NCBI GenBank assembly: GCA_008711295.1
Contig: VUYV01000016.1
Span: 7,558,073-7,622,072 of the forward strand
DNA: 64,000 nt
Source of the DNA: Anarhynchus alexandrinus
Taxonomy: Eukaryota; Chordata; Aves; Charadriiformes; Charadriidae
Reading direction: 5' to 3'
In this document: in pieces, positions 12,681 to 24,250 of the stretch
How the letters are laid out: each line of letters begins with the position of its first letter
Position numbering within the stretch: position 1 is the first letter of the stretch
Program-made: the position numbers and the translations under genes
The notes under the pieces: generated by a model
Seen by the model: the letters and a program-made list of their open reading frames with translations, nothing else
What the model was told of the DNA's origin: nothing
The model's database searches: none

Positions 12681-14099
12681 CTGAACCGGGAACACCAGCT
12701 AGGCTGGGCAGCAGCCCTCATCGCCTAGCAGCCTAAAACTTAACTACATAAAGTCCACTAGGGAAAAACAACAGTATTGTAAGTAATGGTTTGGACTTAG
12801 TTGTATGTAACACACAGCACTGTTCTGGTCTTGAAACGAAACTCTTAGTCAAACTAATTTCTGGCCATGTTTTACACCAAGGTCTGATTGGCAGCCAGAG
12901 GGCAAATCTAGTTTAGAAGCTGGTAAATGGTGTTATACTGTATGCGTAGAAATCCCTTGGAGCAAGATCACAAGAATGGCCACGGTCAGCAGTACTGGGT
13001 TAATTTACTGCAGACCACCTAGGCTATCTCTTTAGCAAACTGCATTTTCACATTTCACAAAGTGCACTAAAGGTTTAATAGAATCCTTCAGAGCACAAAA
13101 TAGAATTGGATACCATCCTTTAGGAAATTATACACTGGGATTCATTTAAAAATGCACATTAAGTTCTTTGAACAGTTTCAGAATGTTTCTTTCTGTGACA
13201 ATTTGGCAAGGTTTGAGATATTGCCACCTGATTTCCCATAATGGTATCACAAAAGAATTGTGACACCTTTAAATACTGGACCTCCTACATTTTTGGAAGT
13301 GGTGGGGAGAGGGTTATGTTTGTTTTTTTGCAGCAAGTATCTTCAAACATTTGCAATGTTAGAAACTGTTATTTGCTTTTACTTCAGTACCATGCTATGT
13401 TTCTCACAAGGGTGAAAAATAAAAAATGCTCAGTGTTTGCCTTACCTTATGTCACTGACATGAAAAGCCTCAGGACTTTTTCACTGCTCAAGAAAAGACT
13501 TTAATTTAACAGCACATTTAGTTCAAAGTATTGTTCTTTCTCTTGCACAATATCTCACAACATTTATTACGCACCCCAGTAGAACAACAACCAGGAAAGT
13601 GCGATTGCAATATATGTTCCATTGAAATAACTGATGCAGATTAAAAGCACATAGATGGAAAATAAATCAACACATTCCTGATTCCTTTTCATTAGAATCA
13701 CTACTGAAGAGATATTTTTTTCTTATTTTGCCTGAAGTGCATGATATTTAGGTCCCTGTGTTTTAGCAAGTAGTTATGCATCATCCCACTGATGGAAAAA
13801 AAAAATAAAATTCATACATTTCCAGCAAAACAGGATGAGCAAAATCCTGGTATGGTTGAAATTAGTCGAACTCTGTTTTTGGGGGGCAGGATCCCACTTG
13901 CTATACTTCTCATGACAAAAATTCAAAAATTTTCAGGAGGAAACACCTGGTTTGTCAAGCTAGGCACTCCACAACACGGGTGCCCTGCACCTGTGCTTTG
14001 TTGTGTACTGTGCTTCGTCCAGATCACAATGATATTTTCCACTACTGAGATAGTTTAAGTGGAATTACCTTTCCCGCGCACTGATTCCCATATGCACTT

Positions 14100-15080
14100 G
14101 TGCCTTGGTGGCACGCGGGGGTTGTGCTGAACTTGCCTCACCAGCAGGAGCTGTGAGCGTATGAGAGCAGAGGATGTGACTGGAGGGACTTTTATCCTGC
14201 TGATAAAAGCTGTGTGAGCAATTGAGTTTCTAAGGATGGGGAGGGTGCGTAGGAATTAGAGGAAGGGAAGGTCTGTGATGAGAAAGCAGAGCTTCAGGGG
14301 TTATGCTGTTTTCCTTGTCCTCAGAGAGCTTGTCACCCTGATGGTACAGCAGGTGTCTCCTGATCAGGAAGGGCCAGACTAGGGCTTTGAGGGACCAGCT
14401 TCCTCAAGGGGTAAGATGCAGCTGAGAGGTCCAGCAGGACTTAAACCAGCTGAGCTGCATGTTGGCCTCCCAGGCCTGCTTGAGGCATCTCAGCTCAAAA
14501 GAGTTGTTACTGTAATAAAAAGAGCACTGGTCTTAGGTGCCCGAGGGAGAACAGGACTGCTGCGTGGGCTGGCAGATATGGCACAGGACCCACAGGAGAG
14601 CCAATGGCCAAAGGCGATTCTGAGGCTGAAGTCAAGAGGCAAGTCCTGAGCCCCAAGGTTGGTGGGGCAATGAAAGCGGTTCCCGGAGCCAGCGAGGACA
14701 AGGCCCAGCTTTGGGTGCTGAACCCTTTTGTGTGGGAGCAATTGGCCGATATTCGGAATCATCCCAAGCACCTAAAATGGTGCAAGGTACTGATACGCCT
14801 ACTTTGGAGAGCAGTAGGTGTCCTGGACAGCCACTGCCTGGTAGGACAGAGCAAAGGGTGTTGCCACTGTTCTCTATTGCACAAGGCAGGGTAGTGCAGG
14901 TGTGCCTCAGTGAGTGTTATGTTGGGGTAAACTGATGTGTTTGCAGCTTTGTGTCACGTGCAGTGCCCTGCAGGTAAGCATGACGCTCCATGGTATCCGT
15001 TTGGGTACCACGTTAGTCTGGCAGTATCTATGCTGTGCAGTGTTACGTTATGTAGGCATATACCTAGGAGGTGTAAGACA
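14100..15080. other. GC-rich block of unknown origin
   Basis: Clearly richer in G and C than its flanks, with overlapping frames of up to 96 codons on both strands (14416-14649, 14490-14771, 14604-14894). The frames do not share one conserved reading direction and resemble no family I know. It could be an old LTR or retrovirus-like remnant, a non-coding transcript exon or simply GC-rich intron. Confidence 0.35.
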
Positions 15081-15220
15081 GCAGGCTAGGAACATTTCTT
15101 TTGTTTCTCCTTCCAAAATTGGGTCAGGCAGCTAACAAAATGTTGCTTTTACCTCTGAGCCCATGAAAACATCAGGGCCACCCAATTTCAGTATTTCTGT
15201 GGACTGCTTGCCTGAAAAAT

Positions 15221-15258
15221 TGTTTTGTTGTTTGTTTGTGTTGGGTTTGGGGTTTTTT
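15221..15258 (+). repeat. T/G-rich low-complexity tract
   Basis: TTTGTTGTTTGTTTG-type sequence passing into GGGTTTGGGG and T8. It is the complementary-strand version of the A/C-rich tracts at 8443 and 26837. Confidence 0.8.
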
Positions 15259-15561
15259 TTCCTCTTTTCCCCTCCCTTTGGTGGTCTTGGCAACCTATTT
15301 TTGGCTCTTCGTTCTTTAGAGATAATTAAACAAAGTGGCATCTTGAGATGAGGTCTTGTCATTATCTCTACAGAAGGATGTAGACGGAGACAGTGTGTCT
15401 TGGAAAATGTTGTCTGATGCGGTTTCCTTTAATTTAACCTCAGTTATATTCCCCTAGGCACAACAATTAAGTTTCAATGTTTATTCCAAAAAGGAGTGGA
15501 GTAGCTAGCTGACAATATTTAATGAAAGCAAATTTTTTTAAAAAAATTAACTAATGCAAAC

Positions 15562-15583
15562 AACACTATCCCAAGATAGTGTT
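15562..15583. repeat. Perfect 9-bp inverted repeat
   Basis: AACACTATC, loop CCAA, then GATAGTGTT. The stem does not extend outward. It is too short for a microRNA precursor and has no T-tract that would suggest a function. Confidence 0.7.
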
Positions 15584-16404
15584 ACTTTTGGTTTTGCTTG
15601 GGTAGTTTTCATGCTTACAGTTTTACAGTTGTCAAAAAATACTATACATAATTTTGAAAAATATATATGTATTTATGCCTAAGGTGATATCTTCTACGAC
15701 AAGTTTGGGCCTGCAGTGACATGTCTTTATTTTAAAGTATGTTTATTACTCATAAATAAAGCTCTGAAAACACAGGTCTTGATTGAGGCCACTGACAGAT
15801 CCTCAAGGACAGTAAGGGTGCTGATAAAAATTCAGGCGGCTATTTTGGTAGCTCTTATATGCCAGTATCATTTGATTAACATAATCTCCTCCCCTCCCCA
15901 GCACCGTTCTCTTGGGTAGGTTAAAAAATGATCTCCTTTCTATTTCTACATTCTAATTAGGTGGTAATCATATGCTGCTCTGATTGAAATGAAAATCAGC
16001 CATCATGCCACTGTCATCTAGCTGAAGTCGAGGAAAAAATGCTTTTCAACTTGTACAAAATTAAAATGATTTACTTGCTCTGTGTAGCTGCTCTCTCACT
16101 GGGCTCAAAGAGATTCAGCGCTGTCCCCAAAGCCCAAACCTAGCTACCATCCCAACAGACAAGTCATTTTCTGAAATGATAAGTAAGCTGCCAAGGCAGC
16201 AATGCTTCCTTATATGTTCTTCAGGCTGCTATTCGGGTAGAAGGCTGATAAAGCAAAGCAGACAAAGCCTGTATTCATTACACATGATACTTTATTTATG
16301 AAACTTAAAAAGCTTTTGTTATTTTTTGATATAGCTATTGAGAGATCAAGGCAGGAAGGCTTCCCTCTTGGAAAGAAATATTAGACCTCATGATTGCTGT
16401 GAAT

Positions 16405-16460
16405 GTCCCATGTGACCGATGTCCCATGTGACCGATGTCCCATGTGACCGATGTCCATGT
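16405..16460 (+). repeat. 16-bp tandem repeat, about 3.5 copies
   Basis: Unit GTCCCATGTGACCGAT at 16405-16420, 16421-16436 and 16437-16452, identical in all three, followed by a partial copy lacking one C (16453-16460). Each unit holds a CpG, unusual in this CpG-poor intron. Identity between copies points to recent expansion. Confidence 0.95.
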
Positions 16461-17419
16461 TACTCACTTGTGACCCAAATAAGAAAGGGGGGTGGAGGGG
16501 GTAGTTGGAAACATGGCTTCCTGTCACCCTTTCCCCCTAAAATTTGTTGAGGATCAAGGAAATCCACTTCTATGCATAGTGTAGATGTTTTCAATGAATC
16601 CATCTTTGTAAAGATTTATATACACTTAATGTACTGCGTAAATAATGACTCCTGTAACTCCATTACAGCTAATGAGTGTCACTAGTACAAGACAGGTCTC
16701 TGCATGGTTCTTTTGTTTACAGTAGTTAGCTATCTAATAATTGAAATTTGTCAAAGCATTTATTCTTTTTATCCTTACAATTTGATGGCAGTTATGAGAA
16801 CAGGAGCCTGAATAGCTCAAATTCGATAGGCATGTGGCTATATTACCAAATTGTCACCAGTTCAGGGTTGAGATTTTGTCTTGTTTCTTTGATTTTTATT
16901 TTTTTTTCCCCCTCCTGATTTCTGTAAATTTGGAGGGGCCTGGGTACTGCAATGAGTTGTGTGAAAAGACCTTAAAAATAAATAGAAACGATATTACGTT
17001 TTTTTTCTTTCCTGTTACTTCTTGCATGACAAAAAAGATCATGATAACATCCCTTTATTTCAGTACTGGCTTTCAGCTGGAAATCCCAGTAATTTCAACT
17101 GGCTTGTCAAATCAGACCAATGCAGAAGAGGTCCAGACTTCATTTTGGGTAGATTCAGTTATTGTTGTTACCCTTCCGGACACACTTTTCTTTAAATTGA
17201 CTTGTGCTCCTCACCCTGTGGGTGCATAGGAATAAATAGACAAATAAATGAGGAATAGCAACCCATGTGTCTCTAGTGAGATACATGGATAAAATAATTG
17301 AGTAAAAGAGAAATTGCTGTTACAATCTTTGTTTTGCTTCTGAGTTCTTCATATTAATAAATCTGTTGTGATTTATGTTTTGCTATACTTTTGTGTCCAA
17401 CTGAACTGTATCTGTGGAT

Positions 17420-18260
17420 TACAGCTTGATCCTAGCAGGAATTGAGCTGAGGTGGGGTAAGAAGGAGGAGAGGCAGGAGAAGGTTTGCCTTTGGCTCTAT
17501 AGAGGTTTGCAAGGAGACTCCCATCATGAAAACAAAGTTTTGGGAGACTCACAGTGGAAGCTGTCTGCTGAGGATGGGTATGGCCAGGCAGTCACCAGCA
17601 GTGTATATACCGGGTGGCCAGCTGAAGTCTGTCCCTGATGCCAGTCAGCCACCCACACCACATCATGGTGCTGGCAGAAACCAGGGGAAGGTCCCCTTGG
17701 CTTGGCCTCAGGACAGGGATCCCAATGCCCACCCTTCTGCTCCACAGCCACAGCATGTGGAGGATGTCTTTGTTTTGGGGATTTCCTTCGGCCGCAGGGT
17801 TTTCAGTTCTCTGAACTGACTCTTGGGTGACGTGTTCATCGATCTTTGCAGACAAGAAACGTCTGTCCATGTGACCTGGGCCTCTCCGAGTGCCCTGGAG
17901 GTGCTTTAGCTGTGCAGCCCAGCATGTGCTGGAAGCACGCACGGTCGGGGTGGACGGCTACCAGCTGACGGCTGCACTGCATGCCCAGCCACAGCACACA
18001 ATGCGGTGCTAAGTGAAGCTGCTCTGCTGGCATGGGCAGCAGCCCTTCCACACGAGCCAAGAGCACATGCTTTGTTTTGCTGGCACTTTCCTGGCATCCT
18101 GCAGAGCGTACGATGTCTGCTTTTTGGTGTTCTGTTTCCAATAAACTCACGTAGCTGTTTTGCTTCTGGAAAGCTGCCACTTCTGTTCGATTTAAATTCA
18201 GTTCGGTTGCCTACAATTTTCCCCAAAGCAGAATGTCCAGTATGGCATGTGAGGGTGAAA
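17420..18260. other. GC-rich block of unknown origin, second
   Basis: About 0.8 kb with raised GC content, several CpGs (for example near 17790 and 17940-17960) and overlapping frames of 74-116 codons on both strands. An AATAAA lies at 18140-18145 on the + strand. None of the frames resembles a known protein. Possible readings are a decayed retroelement, a processed pseudogene or a non-coding exon, and none can be shown here. Confidence 0.35.
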
Positions 18261-18942
18261 TAATAATAAAATATAAAAATACACTAGGTGAGTCTCATGC
18301 TGGAGCAAGCATCAGATGACCCTACAAGGGACCAAACTGGTACAAGCTTAGCTAACTATAAAGGGAATATTTTGTTAAGTTTTATTCTGTCTTCCCATCT
18401 GAGGTTTTATCTGGCAAACTTCTACCATCATCTGCGAGCATGTTAGCCATCAACAGTAGGTCACAGTCAAATCTATACAGAATGAAACCCGCGTGGATTC
18501 TTATTGCTGGAGTGCATTCCCTATGAGGAACAAAACGAGTTTATTGCTGCTAGACTACAGCGTCTTGTCATATAGTCTGAGATATATGATTCTGACATTT
18601 AATAGGTTAGATTATATTGGCCACATACTTCATAGGTTCTGTATCATACTGTATTCCTGGGAAGGTGAAAAATGGGTCTGTCTATTGTATATGAAGTGAC
18701 AGAACAGACGAGAAGAGTACTGTGGATGTGGGGGAGCGTTGACAATAGGGACCTGTGGAAACACGGGAATGACTGACGGGCTTCCAAGACAAAATACCTG
18801 ATAATTAATGCAGAACAACTTGCTTAAATTCAAATGTGAGCACAGTTTAAGGATGTGTATCACCTTCCTACTTTGACTTTAGGACTTTCATTTATTTGGG
18901 ATTAATGAAAAAATGGAGAATAAATTAGATGAGCTATGAAAT

Positions 18943-18966
18943 ATAGGAATAAATATAGGAATAAAT
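18943..18966 (+). repeat. 12-bp direct duplication
   Basis: ATAGGAATAAAT occurs twice in tandem without mismatch. A local slippage product, with no function implied. Confidence 0.9.
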
Positions 18967-21900
18967 AGTGCTTCCTGAGAGTTTTTGAGCAAAGGCTGTG
19001 AAAAGACTTGTTCAGGTTCTCACCTTGCTCCTAACCTGATCTCCCATGAGATGACAGAGTGAAGGTTAATTTTTACTAGTATAGGCTGTTTACAGCTACT
19101 AAATCTAAATTGAATTCATTTGTTGCTGTCATCTTTTCTTTTTTTACATTAAAAAAAAAGGGTGAATGTACTCTGGGACTAGTAAAATAACTGGAAAACG
19201 ATCAGTGGTTAAGAAGATAAATACTGACTGAGGGTTGAAGCTGAATTAAGTAGGTTTAAAGGCAGTATCATTTTACAGTTGAAATAAAAGTCACCATGGC
19301 ACAGACCATAGATTTGACTTGTGATTATGCCTTGTAAATATACCAGGTTGCCATTGCCCATGTGTCTCTGCTTTTCTGTCTGTCTTTGTCCTGATTCAGG
19401 AGTGCATTTTAGTATTACCAAACTGAATTTGGGATGCTTTTCTGAACCAGAAGTATTGAACTTTTCTCAGCCAGTATATTTGTCTTGTCTTTGCTATTAG
19501 ACTAGACTAAAAATACCACATGCTATTACACTGCTGTACTCTTTAGTATTGCAGTCTGAAATAAAATCCGAAGAACCAGCTGTTACATGTTCATCCACAT
19601 GATCAGTGCACAATAAACCCGGGGGAATAGGTGTCTTTCTGATTTCTCCCCTTTTCAAGAAACTAGGGTCTTTCATGAGCCCATCTCCAAATGTCCGGTA
19701 TTTGATGAGGTGCGAGGAAGGGATTTTCAGGTTCTGTATTCTTTTCTGGACTCTTCCATCCATCTTTTCCACACACTTGCCAGGGACTGCGTATTTAAGC
19801 CTCAGTCCAGCTACATGTTCTCAGGTCAGGGGAAAGGGTTTTATATGCAACTTTCAGCCTCTTCTGCTGGAAATGTCACCTTTCATTTAGAGTCCCTTTG
19901 GATTTTGTAAGCCAAAAGGTTAAAAAGCCTGCGTCTTTTATTTGCATATTCATAGTCTTATCCTTTAGTTGAGATGTTAATGTATAGCTGTTGTTTTATT
20001 GCTAAAATACAGCATGTTTGAATAATTTCATTAGTTCTTTTTACTTTCACCTTGTTTTGCAAGAGTACATGTCAAATGTCTTTTCCTTGTGTGGAAAAAG
20101 TCTTTGAACTTGCACCGCTGCTTACTGTTTTGAAGCAAATGCGCAAACCTTACCCTAATATGAAAGAAACTTATCACATAGCACTTTGAATCCCCTGAAT
20201 TTAATCTTGATTCCCTCAGATGATAACCTCTTCCCTGTGGACGTTTAAACAAACATCTTCCTTTGGGACTGCATACTAATAATATACGATCTGTATGATG
20301 ATAACCTCATGATGGGGAAATGTTTCAAAAGGCACAATAGAAATTACATGCTTAAGTCCTACTGGCTTTCACTGTGACTCTGTTGCCTCACTGTTCTGTG
20401 GTCCCTGTTAAAATCTCTCCCTGCAGACACCATATTAAGTTCATTAATATTTACAAAGCAAATATATTTCCCTTCAGACAGTTGAGGCACAACTGCCCTT
20501 GATTTTTTTTTTGTTGAATTATATGAACATTGACACAGTTTTATATAGCATTAAGTGCAATGTCTAATTAATATGCATACTTATATTTGTAGAATACCCT
20601 AGGCATTTTTTTCCCCAGTGTGATTTTTATGGGGCTTATCATATGAGAATAAAATCTCATTGTAACTACAGGTTGCTTATGCATATATGTTCCTCAGGAT
20701 GGGGTCTGAGTCTTCATTTGGAAGTTGGGAATTTGGAAAGTGCCTGGAAAGCTGTTGGTACTGAAGCTCCTTATTAGCAAGGTGGACTTGTATATAAGAA
20801 ACTGCAGTATCACAGGTGGTCAAAGACACTTGTCATTCAAAGCTCTGTGTGTAAATCCAGAGGGTAAGCTTTTATAGACTAACACTAGTCCTCAAAGCTC
20901 TCCTAAATTCTAGCAGTGAGCATTTTTGCAGTGAAAGAATTTTTGCATCACAGTTGCTAACAAGGAAGGGCAGACATTAATATCTTTAATGATGGCAGTG
21001 TTAGTGTTTGTTACAGTGGGTACACAAAAAGGCTGAATTCGCTCCCCCGTTGAAAGTACAAGTATTTACAGAGAATATAGTTGTATATTTACTAGCGCTT
21101 GTGTTGTTGTGAGCATGGTGTTTCAGATTCTGCAAGGCTCACTTTGAGACAGAGATGTATTTGAGGGACAGTCCCGTCACATGCAATTTATAGCCATGGT
21201 ATTGCAGAAATAAATCTAACTTGTACGACGCCTCCAAATAGCGGAAGCTGAGAGGGAAATAAGTAACTGTAAGGTTTTTTTCAGAGACTATTAAGAGAAT
21301 AAAGAACAGATAATAAGTATTGCTCATTGCACTGGGATTTCCATGTAAATGGTCAGTACGCTGTGTTTATTGGCAATTTATGGTTATCTTCTGTGTTTTG
21401 TATGTGGGGAAAAAGGGATCCTGCTGTGGTCTGATAAGCAAATGTGATGATAATGTGGTCTGGCAAAAGAGGGCAGATGTCGAGCTGTGGATAGCCATGA
21501 AGAGTAGGTATGTGTATTCCCTTTGGTCACGACTGGGAGTAGAGAGGAGCAAGGTAGGCTGACACTGTTTTACCTGGAGTATTGTGGAAACGTTAGGAGT
21601 GAAGTGCTGAGAAGCTATTTGATCCAGTTTCTTAGTTCCCAGATAGCCTAGTTGAAAGGGAAAGCTGCAATAGACCTTGAAAGTGCAGTGTTAGCTACTG
21701 GGTTTTCTGAAGCTTGCTGGTGGAAAAAGTTGATTTTGGATGTCCTACATATCCAGAGCAGTTGCATAGAGTAAAAATGAACTCCTGATACAGGAATCTG
21801 GTGGGTTCAGTACGTCTTGCTCTCCCCTCGTTTTTACCTTCTTTCCCTTTGCAATTTTTTCCCTTTCAGTCATCCCCGTTCTGCCCCCTGCATGAGTGGT

Positions 21901-22300
21901 GAACTTGTCTCTTTATATTCTGCTCTATTGCCTGGGCATTTAACTAAGTGCTTAGGATCAGGAGAGAGGAAACAGACTGTACCTCTGCTCTGGGTCTATC
22001 TTGTGTGTTGCAGCTGTTGTTTTTAGGTAGGGATTTCAAGTCCAGCTGCTCCTTATTGACCCTGTGGGAAGTGGCAGGTTGAATCAATTATTTGACATGC
22101 ATGTTCTCTGTTGGCAGGATTCTCAAGAGCCTTATAATGGCACAAATGATGTTACTTGCTAGTGCAAAAGAAAGTTACAATTGGGTATAGCAATTAATAT
22201 GCAATTAGGAAGGGATTTTTTTTTTCCAAGTATTTTTTTTTTCCCTCCAGTTATTTTTAGATTTGAATTGACTGAATAATTGAAGAATTCCTTTTGGAAA

Positions 22301-22317
22301 GGGGGTGGGGTGGGTGG
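22301..22317 (+). other. G-rich run, possible G-quadruplex
   Basis: GGGGGTGGGGTGGGTGG has runs of 5, 4, 3 and 2 G separated by single T, so a two-layer quadruplex is plausible. A similar G-rich run, GGGGTAGGGGGCGGGGGG, occurs at 51471-51488. Confidence 0.5.
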
Positions 22318-23790
22318 TATTTTTTCTGTGTTAGCTTTGATTTTTCCTCCTGGAGGGACGCAGAGAAGCACACACAGCTGTTATTTAAAACAAAATTGGA
22401 CATGAAATGCTATCAAATCATTTACTATCTCTGAACTATAACACAGCAGTCCTATGTTTTAATGATGTATTGTTGTTTATTATGCACTGCATTACTGCTC
22501 AAACTTACATTTGTTTAGAAAAGTAATGAGATTTGAACATAATTACAGTGTATCTCTAGAAATAGTCTATATGTGCCAGCTAAGGTATTTTGGTAATTTA
22601 CTGATTTTTGCCACCCAAGGCAGTGACACTGCCCGGCAGGATGCGAGGAGGAAGAGTTTTGAAGGGTGTTGGGCTGTGAATGTGTTGAGATGTCAGCATT
22701 ATCAGAAATGACAACGTCTGTGAGCAAAAGAACAGAGCAATCACAAACCCCCTTCAGCCTTTGGCACCACTGCTGACGCTGCCAACGAGGGTGTCAATTT
22801 GTGCCAGCTCCTGGAACATGATTATTTTTTTTTTTTTTTGTGATGATGACGTGTGTCGCTTTGGAACTGGATCGAGATGATCGGTGCATTTCACACAGGC
22901 CACCAAGCAGCCCCAGCTGCTATCTGCTTTCAGACACGCATCACCTGGGCTGTGCTTGACCCAATGATGTACAAGCAAAAAAGGCTCTATATTTTATAAT
23001 AGTCTCGAGAGCTGTCACATCCCAGTTTTCAACTAGATTAATTAGCCCCCATGTGAGTAATTCCATACACAGTCATTTAGAGCTGTTACCTTTTTTCAAG
23101 ATTATTTTCTTCTAAATGCTCTAGAAAGTGGTTTTGAAGAAATGTTCAGTGGTTAATCAAAACATCTACGAATGTAAAGCCATAGATGGTGTTTAATTTA
23201 TAAAGCTTCATCAAATGAAAATATATGACAACTATAGGGTTTTGCTGGCTGGGTGGCCTCTGTAGGCTGTCGCTAAAAGAGGTCAAATTGGATCTGTGAA
23301 CTTAAAACCACAGCTATACTAATTAATGTGATAGAAGAATGTTAGGAAATGCAATATAATTATTCATAGAACTGGGTCATAATTTCTTTTTCAGTTACTC
23401 TTCTAGCATGTTGCCGCACCACAGTGCTTTCCATTAATAATGAAGACATTTTGGAGAAATAGTATTAGCAGCTGGTTGACTGTAGTTAATTGACATATTA
23501 TTGTATTCCAGCACATTCTGTCAGGGACTGCTGTGAATGGCTTAAAGGCTTCTAGGGAGAAATAAAGCAGAGATAACCAAAGAGAAGTTGTTTTAACTTA
23601 ACAGGTCTCAGACTCTGTATACCATGATTCTAGGAGGCAATTTACTAAAATATGTAGAGAAATTTGATTAAGAAAATAATGATGTAATGTACTTAAATTT
23701 TGTCTGTGGGAATAGCACATAAGCTCCTTTAGGAGTAGGGCAATGCACTGAGCCTTCGGAGTGTTTTAAAATCTGACTGACTAAAAGACA

Positions 23791-23814
23791 TAAATCCATT
23801 TACTTATGGATTTA
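23791..23814. repeat. Perfect 9-bp inverted repeat
   Basis: TAAATCCAT, spacer TTACTT, ATGGATTTA. It sits in an AT-rich stretch with further homeodomain-like words (TTAATCC, CTAATTACGG near 23896). It could be a paired binding site or chance. Confidence 0.6.
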
Positions 23815-23984
23815 ATCCAGGCTGCTTTGTCAAAAATTGGAGTAATGAATTGACAAGGAGTTTAAGAAATGAATCATATATGTAGTGGAGACATGCTAAT
23901 TACGGTCTTCCCCCTCTCCCAAAGTTAGCAGAGCTCAAAATGAATGCATCTTTGTTTTTAGAATGAGGACTAAAGAAGAGAGCC

Positions 23985-24055
23985 AGAGTGAAGCCAGGGT
24001 GGTTACTTAGCAAGACTTTCACCTCCAGGTCACCGATTCAAATCCAGACCATTTT
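23985..24055 (+). mobile_element. tRNA-derived SINE head (family unassigned)
   Basis: Box B is a clean match at 24035-24045 (GATTCAAATCC). Upstream, GTGGTTACTTAGC (23999-24011) fits a decayed box A and D-arm, and ACCTCCAGGTCAC sits where an anticodon arm and variable loop would be. The order and spacing follow a tRNA, but acceptor pairing is lost, so it is not a working tRNA gene. The SINE body probably continues to about 24250, but I could not place it in a named family (MIR-like and AmnSINE-like are both possible). Confidence 0.65.
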
Positions 24056-24250
24056 GTTCGTGTCTGGGAGCTTTTCAGCCTTTGCACTAGTCTGGCCTGT
24101 GTGGAATGAAACAGAATGTGGCTTTGGTTCCCTATCACAACTCTAGTTGTGCTGATGAACATTATGTATTTAAAGAGTCTGCTTCTGCAGTCACAGCACC
24201 CAGCTGGAGATTTTGCTTTTCTCCCCAGAGTAGCTGGGATTAGGCACAAA

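Larger units (their letters stand above)
8733..14099 (+). other. MACROD2: Downstream MACROD2 intron, first part
   Basis: Mostly AT-rich unique-looking sequence. It holds an A11 run (9309-9319), a C9 run (9344-9352), an A/T-rich patch near 10068-10105 and an octamer-bearing candidate regulatory stretch at about 12510-12680. No exon, RNA gene or further transposon copy was recognised. Confidence 0.8.
15081..17419 (+). other. MACROD2: Downstream MACROD2 intron, between the two GC-rich blocks
   Basis: AT-rich intronic sequence with a low-complexity tract, a small inverted repeat and a 16-bp tandem repeat. A 131-codon frame at 16834-17229 is Phe-rich because of T runs and is not considered coding. 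Confidence 0.75.
18261..23970 (+). other. MACROD2: Downstream MACROD2 intron, second part
   Basis: AT-rich. Contains two perfect copies of a 12-bp unit (18943-18966), T10 runs at 22216-22225 and 22233-22242, a G-rich run at 22301-22317, T15 at 22825-22839, and AT-rich stretches at 23395-23570 and 23780-23910 that could be regulatory. No exon recognised. Confidence 0.75.

Noticed and set aside
16834..17229. 131-codon open frame, the longest seen
   Set aside because: Rich in Phe because of T runs; composition artefact.
21379..21416. Local peptide resembling the IFCVF segment expected in the next MACROD2 exon
   Set aside because: Only four residues agree, the flanking residues do not fit, and there is no acceptor in the right phase.
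22460..22500. Weak resemblance to an amniote MIR/L2-type tail (TTGTTTATTATGCACTGC)
   Set aside because: Only one short block agrees and the next expected blocks are absent.
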